The translations under genes were made by a program, and so were the position numbers. The notes under the pieces are model-generated. The model was not told the DNA's origin. It saw only the letters and a program-made list of their open reading frames with translations, and searched no databases. From NCBI RefSeq assembly GCF_021650705.1, contig NZ_CP087138.1, positions 5,157,222 through 5,221,221 on the forward strand: DNA of 64,000 nucleotides. The letters run 5' to 3'. The stretch comes from Pseudomonas sp. KNUC1026 (GTDB lineage: Bacteria > Pseudomonadota > Gammaproteobacteria > Pseudomonadales > Pseudomonadaceae). Of this stretch, positions 8,451 through 16,043 are shown one piece after another. Each line of letters begins with the position of its first letter. Within the stretch, counting starts at the first letter, position 1.

Positions 8451-9967
8451 CGTCCTACGCTCGGCTTGTTCAGAAGAAGTAAAAGGCGCGCAGCCATGGC
8501 GCGGTCGCTGGCCAGGACCAGTGCCAGGGTGATCGCACCGCACAGGCCCAGGGCGAACAACGAGCTGAGGCGCCCGCCGGCGATGGCCTGGTACAGCGGC
8601 TGGGTGATCAGCAGGCTGAACGCGGTTACCGCGCTGATGCGCAGGATGTCGCCCAGCCAGTGGCGGTGGATGCTCGGTGCCAGGCGGCTGTGCACCACTT
8701 GCGGCCAGATGGCGAACGACACCAGGCGCAGGATGAACCAGGCCAGTGCCGCGCCCAGCGCGCCATGGTTCTCGACCGCCAGCAACATCACCGGCACGGT
8801 CACCAGCGCCGACACCAGGCTGTACCAGACGTGCAGGCGGATGCGCCCGTGGGCGTACTGCAGGTGATACTGGAACGCGCTGGCGGCCATGATCGCCGCG
8901 CCCAGGGCGTACCACAGCAGGATCGGCGCGCCCCAGGCGGCTGCCTCGGCGTCACCGCTCCAGGCCAGCAGCAGGTCGTAGGCGTGTACGCCCATCACCG
9001 CCGCCAGCGGAAACAGCAACGTGCAGGTGAAGCGGCTGGCGCCCAGGTAAAGCTGCTGCATGTCCTGCTCGCGGGCTTCTGCCTTGAGCATGGTCATGCG
9101 TGGCAGCAGGGTCTGCACCAGCGGGTTGATCAGCATCAGGATGCCGTTGGTCATCAACGCCACCAGCGAGAAATAGCCGTAGTGCGAGAGCGACAGCTGT
9201 TCGGAGAGCAGCATCTTGTCGAGCTGGGTGAGCACGATCCAGAGCACCGAGGTGAACGACACGCTGGCAGCGAAGGGCACGATCGGCCCGACCAGGCCCC
9301 AGTTGAAGCCGCTCAGGCGTGAAGGCGCGGGCAGGCGGGCGTAGGCCTGGGAGGCGAAGATCGCCACTTCCACCAGCGCGACCACGAACTGGAATTCGAA
9401 GAACACCAGCGGGTCTTGCGACACGAACGCCACCAGCGCCAGGCCGCCGAAGTAGCGCAGGGTGGCGATCAGCACGTTGGCGCCGTTCAGCCAGGCATGC
9501 ATCTCCAGGCCTTGCAGGCCGCTTTTATAGAGCGTTGCATACAACCGCAGCCCGACCATCGCGCCCATCAGGGTGATGCACTGCATCAAGGTGGCGGTGC
9601 TCAGTGCCTGGGCGTTGAGCCAATGCGCGGCGATCCAGCCGCTGCCCTGCCACACCACCAGCAAGGTGCCCAGGGTCAGCGGCAGGAAGATGATCTCGAA
9701 CGAGCGCAGCAGCCAGCCGGCATCGCGCAACCCGCCTTCGGCCTGGCCGCGGTGGTGGGCGATCTGTCGCACCAGAGAGGCCGACAGGCCCACATCCAGC
9801 AATTGCAGCCACGACTGCATGACCGTGTAGAAGCCTACAAGGCCATACACCTCGGCACCCAGGTGGCCAAGGTAGAACGGCATGATCAGAACGCCCACCA
9901 GCAGTGCGTAAGCCTGGCCGGCGTAGCTCAAGGTGGTGTTGTGAACAAGCGAAAGCTTTCTGCTCAT
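8447..9967 (-). CDS. wzx: Wzx-type polysaccharide flippase (MOP superfamily)
   Basis: A 506-residue protein with about twelve to fourteen hydrophobic segments and the N-terminal MOP pattern: LSYAGQAYALLVGVLIMPFYLGHLG, with GAEVYGLVGFY following. Wzx proteins move undecaprenyl-linked repeat units across the inner membrane, handing them to a Wzy polymerase. Its place among glycosyltransferases, Wzc and a polymerase-like gene fits. The start at 9967 lies 25 bp after the aminotransferase stop; the stop is coupled to the next gene by a 4-bp overlap. Specificity for the sugar repeat cannot be read from sequence. Confidence 0.9.
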   Translation of the reverse strand: MSRKLSLVHNTTLSYAGQAYALLVGVLIMPFYLGHLGAEVYGLVGFYTVMQSWLQLLDVGLSASLVRQIAHHRGQAEGGLRDAGWLLRSFEIIFLPLTLGTLLVVWQGSGWIAAHWLNAQALSTATLMQCITLMGAMVGLRLYATLYKSGLQGLEMHAWLNGANVLIATLRYFGGLALVAFVSQDPLVFFEFQFVVALVEVAIFASQAYARLPAPSRLSGFNWGLVGPIVPFAASVSFTSVLWIVLTQLDKMLLSEQLSLSHYGYFSLVALMTNGILMLINPLVQTLLPRMTMLKAEAREQDMQQLYLGASRFTCTLLFPLAAVMGVHAYDLLLAWSGDAEAAAWGAPILLWYALGAAIMAASAFQYHLQYAHGRIRLHVWYSLVSALVTVPVMLLAVENHGALGAALAWFILRLVSFAIWPQVVHSRLAPSIHRHWLGDILRISAVTAFSLLITQPLYQAIAGGRLSSLFALGLCGAITLALVLASDRAMAARLLLLLNKPSVGR

Positions 9968-9992
9968 GGCGTTCTCGAAGGGGGCGGAAGGT

Positions 9993-11102
9993 TTAACGTG
10001 CGCCGATGAACGACGGCACGCTGACCGGCGCGTGGCTGCGCAACAGAGTGGTGGCTACCGTGCGCTGCACCTCTTTGCTCAGGCCCGGGTAGATCGGCAG
10101 GCACAGCACACGTTCGGCGAGGTCCCTTGAGACCGGCTGGATGGCTTGTGGTTGCAGGTACGCCAAAGTATCGAGCGAAGGGTAGAAATAGCGCCGCGGG
10201 TTGATGCCTTGTTCCTGCAATGCCGCGCGCGCAGCGAGCATGCTGGCGTGGTCGGGCAGGGCGATCGGGAAATAGCTGTGGTTGAGCTGTGCGCCGTCGG
10301 TGGGCGACTGCAACTGCACGTGGTCGCACAGGGTGCGTTGGTAGAAATCGGCGATCTCTTCGCGCTGGGCGAGGATGCTGTCGATGTCGTCCAGCACGGT
10401 CAGGCCCATGGCCGCGCAGAACTCGTTGAGCTTGGCGTTGATGCCCACGCCTTCGATGGTTTCGTAGTCGGCGATGCCGAAGTTGCTCATCAGGCGAATG
10501 CGTTCGGCCAGGTCATCGTCGTTGGTCACGATGGCGCCGCCTTCGATGGTGTGGAACAGCTTGGTGGCATGGAAGCTCAGGGTGCTGGCGTGGCCGTGGT
10601 TGAGCACCGACTCGCCACGGTAGCCAGTGGCGAAGGCGTGGGCGCCGTCGTAGATCACTTTCAGCGAGTGTTTGCGCGCGACCTTGTCGATGGCTTCGGT
10701 GGCGCAGGGGTTGCCGAACACGTGAGTGGCCACGATCGCCTGAGTGTCTTCGCGCAGGGCGGCTTCGATGCTCTGCGGGGCGAGGTTCCAGGTGGCCGGG
10801 TCGATGTCGGCGAACACCGGGGTGATGCCTTCCCAGGCCAGGGTGCTGCTGGTGGCCACGAAGCTGAACGGGGTGGTCACGGCCGAGCCTTCGATGCCCA
10901 TTGCCCGATAGGCCAGTTGCAGGGCCAGGGTGCCGTTGCTCACCAGCACGATGTTACGCACGCCCAGGTAATCCTTCAGACGTTCTTCCAGCTCGCAGCA
11001 CAGCGGGCCGCGGTTGGTCAGCCAGCGGCTGCGGTACAGGCCATCCACGTAGCTTTTGAATTTCTCGGGGTTGCCCATGTAGGACTGGGTTACGTTGATC
11101 AT
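9993..11102 (-). CDS. DegT/DnrJ/EryC1-family sugar aminotransferase, VioA-like
   Basis: A 369-residue PLP enzyme starting MINVTQSYMGNPEKF. The Schiff-base lysine is K181 in SFHATKLFHT and the ring-stacking region is YDGAHAF near D152. From memory of the family, the opening and the HATKLFHTIEGGA block are closest to VioA, which makes dTDP-4-amino-4,6-dideoxyglucose (Qui4N) from dTDP-4-keto-6-deoxyglucose. A 4-amino-4,6-dideoxy sugar is therefore the likely product; the exact stereochemistry is inference. The dTDP-glucose enzymes RmlA and RmlB are not in view and may be encoded elsewhere. It lies 67 bp downstream of the oxygenase gene. The ATG at 11102 was chosen because VioA-like proteins start there. 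Confidence 0.88.
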   Translation of the reverse strand: MINVTQSYMGNPEKFKSYVDGLYRSRWLTNRGPLCCELEERLKDYLGVRNIVLVSNGTLALQLAYRAMGIEGSAVTTPFSFVATSSTLAWEGITPVFADIDPATWNLAPQSIEAALREDTQAIVATHVFGNPCATEAIDKVARKHSLKVIYDGAHAFATGYRGESVLNHGHASTLSFHATKLFHTIEGGAIVTNDDDLAERIRLMSNFGIADYETIEGVGINAKLNEFCAAMGLTVLDDIDSILAQREEIADFYQRTLCDHVQLQSPTDGAQLNHSYFPIALPDHASMLAARAALQEQGINPRRYFYPSLDTLAYLQPQAIQPVSRDLAERVLCLPIYPGLSKEVQRTVATTLLRSHAPVSVPSFIGAR

Positions 11103-11169
11103 GCTGCTCTCCCTGCGCGAGCCATGCGCGTGTCTGGACGTCATCTATCCGGGATGTGGGGGCGTGGTA

Positions 11170-11958
11170 TCAGGTGTGTGCGGTGTTGCTGCCGGCGCGG
11201 CCACCGGCTCGTTCGCTGGCCCGGCGCGCGCGGCGCTGGTTCAGGCGCAGGATCCAGCGGGTCAGGCCGCTGCCGGCGTGCGGGTCGGCGTAGTGAAACA
11301 GTGCCGTGGCGCGCCGGGCATCGACTGCGCAAGGCTGGTTGGCGTGCAGCGAGCGGTAGCCCCAGAACAGGTAGGCATTGCCCGGCACCATCGGCAACAG
11401 TTGAGGCTTGAGCCAGCCACGCTCGATGGCCAGGCACAGCAGCTTGCGTGCCACGCGGTTCTGCAAAAGCGCCTTTTCGATCACGTTCAGAACCACGTTG
11501 CTGCGTACGCGCCGGCTGTTGGGGAACAGCACCAGGTCGCCGCGCTGCTCGCCTTGCGTGGGAATGTGGATCGGCAGCAGCAGGGTGATGAGGGTGGCGT
11601 CGTAATGGAACGCGTTGGATTCCTTGCGCCCGCTGCCGCCCTGCACGCAACGCAGCACGGGGAAGATTCGCGAGCTTGCGGCCGCCTCGCCGGCCCCTGC
11701 CTGGTGCAGGCGAGCCAGGGTGCGCTCGAAGCCTGCGGCCTGGGCGAGCTCGGCCAGGGGGCTGCCGGCCAGAGCGTCGAGGCCGTGGTAGGCGAAATAC
11801 TGTTTGTCATGGCGCTGGGCCTGGGCGTCGACATAGTCGCGCAGGCGCTGCAGCTCTTCGGCACTCACGGCGCCTTCGATCACGGCATGGCCGCGCTCGT
11901 CCATGTCCTTTGCCAGGCGGCGTGCCAGAGATGGGTCAACATCGAGTAAGAGCGACAT
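11170..11958 (-). CDS. phytanoyl-CoA dioxygenase (PhyH)-type Fe(II)/2-oxoglutarate oxygenase
   Basis: A 262-residue protein. The double-stranded beta-helix iron site is visible as H118-x-D120 in AFHYDATL and a distal H205 in YRSLHANQ, with an arginine about ten residues on (R215 or R216) positioned to bind 2-oxoglutarate, as in PhyH enzymes. The substrate is unknown; first position in a polysaccharide operon suggests oxidation of a sugar nucleotide, acyl group or lipid-linked intermediate. The ATG at 11958 has AAGGAA ten bases upstream. In-frame codons before it belong to the leader and are rejected. The last 20 residues are arginine- and glycine-rich. Confidence 0.78.
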   Translation of the reverse strand: MSLLLDVDPSLARRLAKDMDERGHAVIEGAVSAEELQRLRDYVDAQAQRHDKQYFAYHGLDALAGSPLAELAQAAGFERTLARLHQAGAGEAAASSRIFPVLRCVQGGSGRKESNAFHYDATLITLLLPIHIPTQGEQRGDLVLFPNSRRVRSNVVLNVIEKALLQNRVARKLLCLAIERGWLKPQLLPMVPGNAYLFWGYRSLHANQPCAVDARRATALFHYADPHAGSGLTRWILRLNQRRARRASERAGGRAGSNTAHT

Positions 11959-12047
11959 GGCAATCCATTCCTTGGGTGAAAGTTTGACTTTCGTTAAGCA
12001 CGCCGCGGCGTAATCGCCTGCCCGGCAGTGGCTGGGCTCAATAACTT

Positions 12048-12063
12048 GCAACTTTGAAGTTGC
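12048..12063. promoter_or_regulatory. inverted repeat in the polysaccharide operon leader
   Basis: GCAACTT and AAGTTGC form a perfect 7-bp inverted repeat with a 2-bp centre, about 90 bp before the first start codon. It could be an operator for a dimeric regulator. With such a small loop it is less likely to act as an RNA hairpin. Confidence 0.4.
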
Positions 12064-12100
12064 TTTCCAGCGGCAACAGCTCGCCGGGCTCACCGCGCGT

Positions 12101-12154
12101 TTAATAGGCGAGGCAAGTTTCTCTTTGGTTAATAGCGCCTCACCCTGGCGAGAA
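12101..12154 (-). promoter_or_regulatory. possible JUMPStart/ops-like leader segment
   Basis: On the minus strand the leader reads GCCAGGGTGAGGCGCTATTAA, recalling the GCCAGGGGCGGTAGCG core of JUMPStart, and a related CGCCTATTAA follows 28 bp later. No perfect GGCGGTAGC is present, so this is only the best candidate site for the RfaH-type protein. Confidence 0.25.
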
Positions 12155-12253
12155 TGCGTCAGGAAATCGAAGGCTGTAGGCGGCAGGGGCTCACCGAGGT
12201 TTCGTGTGATTTTATTGGATGGTTGCCCCGGTCTTCGCCGTGGGTCGAGCGCA

Positions 12254-12282
12254 TTTATCGGCTTCGGCGAAGGTGCTGTCAA
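12254..12282 (-). promoter_or_regulatory. sigma-70-type promoter of the polysaccharide operon
   Basis: On the minus strand a perfect TTGACA (12277-12282) is followed after 17 bp by GATAAA (12254-12259), four of six matches to the -10 consensus. Transcription would start near 12247 and leave a leader of about 290 nt before the oxygenase ATG. It is the only promoter-quality match I found upstream of the operon. Confidence 0.6.
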
Positions 12283-12582
12283 ACGCTTTTGTCAAAAAAA
12301 TGGGCAAAAGTCACATAACGGTGCGGTGTTGTTGTTAACTGCATGTTTTATAAGGAGAAAAACTATTTGCACAGAGTCTGTTTTCGGTTTTTTGCATACT
12401 GGCCACCCGATAGTGGCACTGGCGGGCGGCAAAGCCCCGAAAATGCTGGCCAAAGGCTTGTTCCAGGCGGAGTTCGAGCAGATTTCAGGGGAGGTTGTGC
12501 CGACGGGTCCTTGGCTATGCATTTGCCAAAATATTGACTGAGGGCAATGTGCCAGATACCTGCGCCAGAAAACTGCTGATGT

Positions 12583-13395
12583 TTACGACGATTCAGAGCG
12601 GCTTTCAGTGCGCAGGTCTGTGAGATAGGGGTTTTCACGTCGAGATTTTGTCAGCTCAGGCCGGTTCACTGTTGTGAGCATCAATTCCTCGTTGGCAGCG
12701 GAGCCTTCGATTCGGCTCCCTGACGGCCCGTTGACGCTGCTGAGCCCGCAATAGGCCAATCCGTTTTCCTTGCCGGTAAAGTTGGCGTAAGCGACAAAAC
12801 AAGCGCTTTCCCACGCCCGCGCCCTCACCGTGACCTGGGCGACGAACTCGAAGCCTGCCATGTTTGCCGTAGGCACCAGCACCAGCTCTGCGCCAGCCTG
12901 AGCCAGGCGGCGAGTGCCCTCGGGAAATTCGATGTCGTAACAGATCTGCAGGCCAACCGACCAGCCGGCCAGCTGTGCCACCTGTTCCAACGCATCACCT
13001 TCGCTGAACTGTTCCCGATCAAGTACGCCGAACAGTTGGCGTTTGCGGTAGTTCAGCAGGGGTTGGCCATTGGCATCGAGCAGTTGGGCACTGTTGAACA
13101 CATGGCCGTTTTCACCGCGCTCCGGGTAGCCATAGCACAAGGCAATGCCTCGCTTGCGTGCGATGGCGCCAGCCCGCTCGGCCATTGCCCCGTCCGCTGG
13201 CTCGGCCAGCCGCTGCACGGCCTCGGCGCCGATGTTGTAGCCGGTCATGAACATTTCCGGCAGCACCAGCACGGCCGCGCCTTGCTCGGCCGCCTGCGCC
13301 GCCTGTGCTTCCAGCCGCGCCAGGTTGCCGGCAATGTCCAGCGGCCGTGGCTCACATTGATAGAGCGCGATGCGTAGGGTGTCGGGTGAATTCAC
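12583..13395 (-). CDS. davA: 5-aminovaleramidase DavA
   Basis: A 270-residue carbon-nitrogen hydrolase with the catalytic triad E47 (LPEMF), K118 (YRKRQLF) and C152 (QICYDIEFPEG). Next to a lysine 2-monooxygenase it is DavA, which hydrolyses 5-aminovaleramide to 5-aminovalerate and ammonia in the cytoplasm. I chose the GTG at 13395, which has AGGAG seven bases upstream, over an unsupported upstream start. It follows davB on the same strand after 124 bp holding a long inverted repeat, so expression relative to davB may be damped. Similar amidases exist, but the neighbour makes this call strong. Confidence 0.9.
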   Translation of the reverse strand: MNSPDTLRIALYQCEPRPLDIAGNLARLEAQAAQAAEQGAAVLVLPEMFMTGYNIGAEAVQRLAEPADGAMAERAGAIARKRGIALCYGYPERGENGHVFNSAQLLDANGQPLLNYRKRQLFGVLDREQFSEGDALEQVAQLAGWSVGLQICYDIEFPEGTRRLAQAGAELVLVPTANMAGFEFVAQVTVRARAWESACFVAYANFTGKENGLAYCGLSSVNGPSGSRIEGSAANEELMLTTVNRPELTKSRRENPYLTDLRTESRSESS

Positions 13396-13430
13396 GGGTT
13401 GCTCCTGTTGCGTGGTGTGAGTGTTCGAAG

Positions 13431-13513
13431 CGTCGCGCGGCAAGCCGCCCTCCCATCAGGTGATCAACTGGGGCTCAGATCAAACCGTGGGAGGGCCGCT
13501 TGCCGCGCGACGG
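13431..13513. repeat. REP-type inverted repeat between davB and davA
   Basis: Two copies of a 25-bp sequence (GTCGCGCGGCAAGC then G/C-rich CCCTCCCA) face each other at 13431-13455 and 13488-13513, separated by 32 bp. The RNA would fold into a long stable hairpin. The same unit recurs near 24.2-24.4 kb, so it is a dispersed intergenic repeat. Confidence 0.8.
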
Positions 13514-13519
13514 CCTATC

Positions 13520-15202
13520 TCAATCCGGCAGCGCAATCGGCCCCAGTTCTTCGAACACATCCCCTGGCCCCGGGTTCTCGGCATGGGTGGCGCCCCCGAA
13601 GTGCGCGATGATGCCCCACACCGCGTTGAGTGAAGTCTGCACCGCCCCTTCGACCCACGCCGGGGTCCACGAAACGTCGTCGCCCGCCAGGAAAATGCCT
13701 TTCTGCGCCTCAGGGAAGCCCTGCTGCATGAAATGCGCGTACATCCGCTGGTTGTAGCGGTAATGCCCGGGCAGTGCGCCTTTGAATGCGCCGAGGAAAT
13801 ACGGGTCTGCCTCCCAGGACACGGTGATCGGGTCGCCGATGATATGGCTGGCGATGTCCACCTTCGGGTAGATCTTCTTCAAGGCGTCCAAAGCCAGCTT
13901 CACGCGTTTTTCCACCGGGTACGGCAGCACTTTGAGCGCATCGCTCATCCAAGCGTAGGAGAGGCATATCACCCCTGGCTTGCCCGGCCCATGGTCGAAC
14001 AGATAGGTCCCGCGCGTGAGGCGGTCGGTGAGGGTCATGCTCATCACGTCGCGGCCGGTTTCCGGGTCTTTGTCCTTCCAGAACGGCCGGTCGACCATCA
14101 CGAAGGTTTTGGCCGACTGCATATAGCGGGTGCGGTCCAGCGCCATCCACAGCTTTTGCGAAAACAGCGATTCGTCACAGTCGATCTGGGTGGTCAGCAG
14201 CCAGCTCTGGCACGTCACCAGCACCGCCGGGAAGCTGCGCTCGCTGCCCCACACATCGGTGATGCGCACCTGGCCGTCGGTTTCGCGGCTGATGCGTGCA
14301 ACCCCTGGCCGGCTGGCGCCGCTGTGCAGGCTGCTCAGGCTGGTGCCGGCCGGCCAGTGCGCGCACTGCTCTGGCACATGGCGCCAGAGCCCGGTGGGCA
14401 CCTGTTCTACGCCGCCTACCACCAGGTGCTGATGGTCATCGCAGTTGGTCATCACCACGCGGAAGATTTCCAGCATCGAGTTGGGGAAGTCCGAGTCCCA
14501 GCCGCCGGTGCCGAAGCCCACCTGCCCGAAGATCTCCCGGTGCTGGAAACTCAGGTTGGCGAAAGAGCGCGAGGTGGCGACGAAATCATAGAAGGTGCGG
14601 TCGTCCCACAGCGGCACCAGCTCGTTCCAAAGGGCTTTGAGGCGTACGGGGTCACGTTCACGGATGGCTTGCTGGATACCGCTGAAATGCGCGCGCTCCT
14701 CGAGGGCGTCGGCCCAGGCGTCGGCCACTTCGCGAAAGATATCCGGCAGATCCTTGAGTGTTTCGGCATACCAGGTCTGCCCCTCGAGGTCGATCACGGT
14801 GCTGCCGGAGGCGCCGGTCAAGGGGTTGGGAAAGGGCTGGGTGCTCAGGCCGAGCTTGTCCACGTAATGCCAGAATGCAGTGGATGACGCCGGAAAACGC
14901 ATGCCGCCCAGCTCCGCGACGATGCCGTCTGCCGCCTCGAACGGCTGTGAGCGCAAGCGCCCACCCAGGCGCGAGGCCTCATACACCACCGGCTTGAGCC
15001 CCAGCTTCATCAATTCGTAGGCGGCCACCAGCCCGGCGATGCCGCCGCCGACGATAGCGACTTCCTTGCCATGGTGCTCGGCGGGGACCTGCCCGAGGCC
15101 TGCGGGGTGCTCCAGCCATTGGTCGAAGGCGAACGGAAAGTCCGGGCCGTACAGGGTGATCGGCTTTTGCGAACCTTCGGGGTGGCGGCTGGGTTTGAGC
15201 AT
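13520..15202 (-). CDS. davB: L-lysine 2-monooxygenase DavB
   Basis: A 560-residue flavin amine oxidase. After an N-terminal extension the FAD-binding motif VGGGIAGLVAAYEL lies at residues 51-64, with the ribose-binding E75 (VVYEASRLGGR). The C-terminal flavin segment FLAGDDVSWTPAWVEGAVQT is intact. The length and extension match lysine and tryptophan monooxygenases rather than short monoamine oxidases. DavB oxidatively decarboxylates L-lysine to 5-aminovaleramide using O2. Its ATG has GAGG five bases upstream. An Lrp-type regulator is transcribed from the same strand just upstream, and davA follows. Confidence 0.92.
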   Translation of the reverse strand: MLKPSRHPEGSQKPITLYGPDFPFAFDQWLEHPAGLGQVPAEHHGKEVAIVGGGIAGLVAAYELMKLGLKPVVYEASRLGGRLRSQPFEAADGIVAELGGMRFPASSTAFWHYVDKLGLSTQPFPNPLTGASGSTVIDLEGQTWYAETLKDLPDIFREVADAWADALEERAHFSGIQQAIRERDPVRLKALWNELVPLWDDRTFYDFVATSRSFANLSFQHREIFGQVGFGTGGWDSDFPNSMLEIFRVVMTNCDDHQHLVVGGVEQVPTGLWRHVPEQCAHWPAGTSLSSLHSGASRPGVARISRETDGQVRITDVWGSERSFPAVLVTCQSWLLTTQIDCDESLFSQKLWMALDRTRYMQSAKTFVMVDRPFWKDKDPETGRDVMSMTLTDRLTRGTYLFDHGPGKPGVICLSYAWMSDALKVLPYPVEKRVKLALDALKKIYPKVDIASHIIGDPITVSWEADPYFLGAFKGALPGHYRYNQRMYAHFMQQGFPEAQKGIFLAGDDVSWTPAWVEGAVQTSLNAVWGIIAHFGGATHAENPGPGDVFEELGPIALPD

Positions 15203-15312
15203 GGGAACCTCGCGCGGTGGGCTGGGTGAGTATAGGAAAACACCGGGCCATTCTAGGCAACGCGAAGCACGTAATTAAGACGAAAAATGCAGCGTTCTGC
15301 GGGTCTTTTTAC

Positions 15313-15345
15313 GCAGAGTGACGATCATTTGCAGCAGAGTGACGA
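15313..15345. promoter_or_regulatory. direct repeats upstream of davB, candidate Lrp-type operator
   Basis: The 12-mer GCAGAGTGACGA occurs twice, at 15313-15324 and 15334-15345, exactly 21 bp apart, or two helical turns. The second copy ends just beyond the regulator's stop. A TATACT at 15229-15234 on the minus strand could be the davB -10. Same-face repeats suit a cooperative Lrp-family protein. Confidence 0.5.
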
Positions 15346-15347
15346 AA

Positions 15348-15806
15348 TCAGATGCGACCGCGGTCGATCTTGGTGCTCAGGATGATCGACGTGGTGGTTT
15401 TCTCGACCCCTTCGATGTGCCCGATGGCGTCGAGCAGGCCGTCGAGTTGTTCGGGGGACTCGCTGCGCAGCCAGGCCACGTAGTCGAACTCCCCGCTTAC
15501 GGCGCACAGTTGCAGCACCTGGTCCATGCCCTCGAGCTGTCGCAGCACTTCCTTGCCGCTGCGCGGTTGCACGGTGATGCCGACGTAGGCTTGCAGGCTG
15601 CCCTCCATCGCCTTTTGCCCAAGCCGCACGCCATAGCCTGCAATCGCGCCGCTGCGCTCCAGGCGCGCCAGCCGCGAAGTAACCGTGGTGCGCGCAATGC
15701 CCAGATTGCGAGCCAGGGTCGCAACGCTTTCGCGGGCATTGAGCTGAAGGGCGGCGATGAGTTGGCGGTCGGTGGAGTCGAGGGTCGCGATGCTGGAGTC
15801 GTTCAT
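15348..15806 (-). CDS. Lrp/AsnC-family regulator, probably of davBA
   Basis: A 152-residue protein with an N-terminal helix-turn-helix (TDRQLIAALQLNAR..ARTTVTSRLARLE, residues 12-50) and a C-terminal RAM ligand domain (residues 70-145, with VSGEFDYVAWL). Family members sense amino acids as octamers or dimers. Its position directly upstream of davB in the same direction suggests control of lysine use. The direct repeats just downstream of its stop are a candidate site. The ligand (lysine or 5-aminovalerate) is inferred. Confidence 0.88.
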   Translation of the reverse strand: MNDSSIATLDSTDRQLIAALQLNARESVATLARNLGIARTTVTSRLARLERSGAIAGYGVRLGQKAMEGSLQAYVGITVQPRSGKEVLRQLEGMDQVLQLCAVSGEFDYVAWLRSESPEQLDGLLDAIGHIEGVEKTTTSIILSTKIDRGRI

Positions 15807-15964
15807 CTATAAACCGATATAGCAGTGTGCCGCCTATCTTAGAGAAGTCTTTCCAAAGTGTCACGGTGAGGGTGATGTAGAACTTTTGACGTGGCCGATG
15901 AACGGTCATTCGACAACTTGCGATTCTGGCGTCAAGCGGCTGGCGAGTGACAAAGTGTGAATTG

Positions 15965-15983
15965 ATATTATTGAAAATAATAT
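15965..15983. promoter_or_regulatory. AT-rich palindrome in the divergent region
   Basis: ATATTATT-GAA-AATAATAT is a perfect 8-bp inverted repeat between the Lrp-type gene (minus) and the membrane-protein gene (plus). The surrounding 80 bp are strongly AT-rich in an otherwise GC-rich window. It could be an operator or a nucleoid-protein site for either gene. Confidence 0.4.
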
Positions 15984-16043
15984 TTGCTAATTAACGGTAT
16001 ATTGACCTGAATTAATTTCATTTTGCCTTGGAGTATGGCCGGA

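Larger units (their letters stand above)
11959..12582 (-). other. 624-bp intergenic region holding the polysaccharide operon promoter and leader
   Basis: No convincing gene is present. Short frames on both strands lack a ribosome site and any family resemblance. The left 300 bp form the operon leader. The right 290 bp are noticeably AT-richer than their surroundings, with A and T runs around 12290-12400, and lie downstream of davA. No clear terminator for davA was found. This AT-rich patch is a plausible target for xenogeneic silencers of the MvaT type. Confidence 0.6.

Noticed and set aside
12125..12541. Possible 138-residue plus-strand gene in the polysaccharide promoter region
   Set aside because: No ribosome site, no family resemblance, and it overlaps a strong minus-strand promoter and leader.
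13520..15202. Tryptophan 2-monooxygenase
   Set aside because: The fold is shared, but the davA amidase and Lrp-type regulator next to it are the P. putida lysine pathway set.
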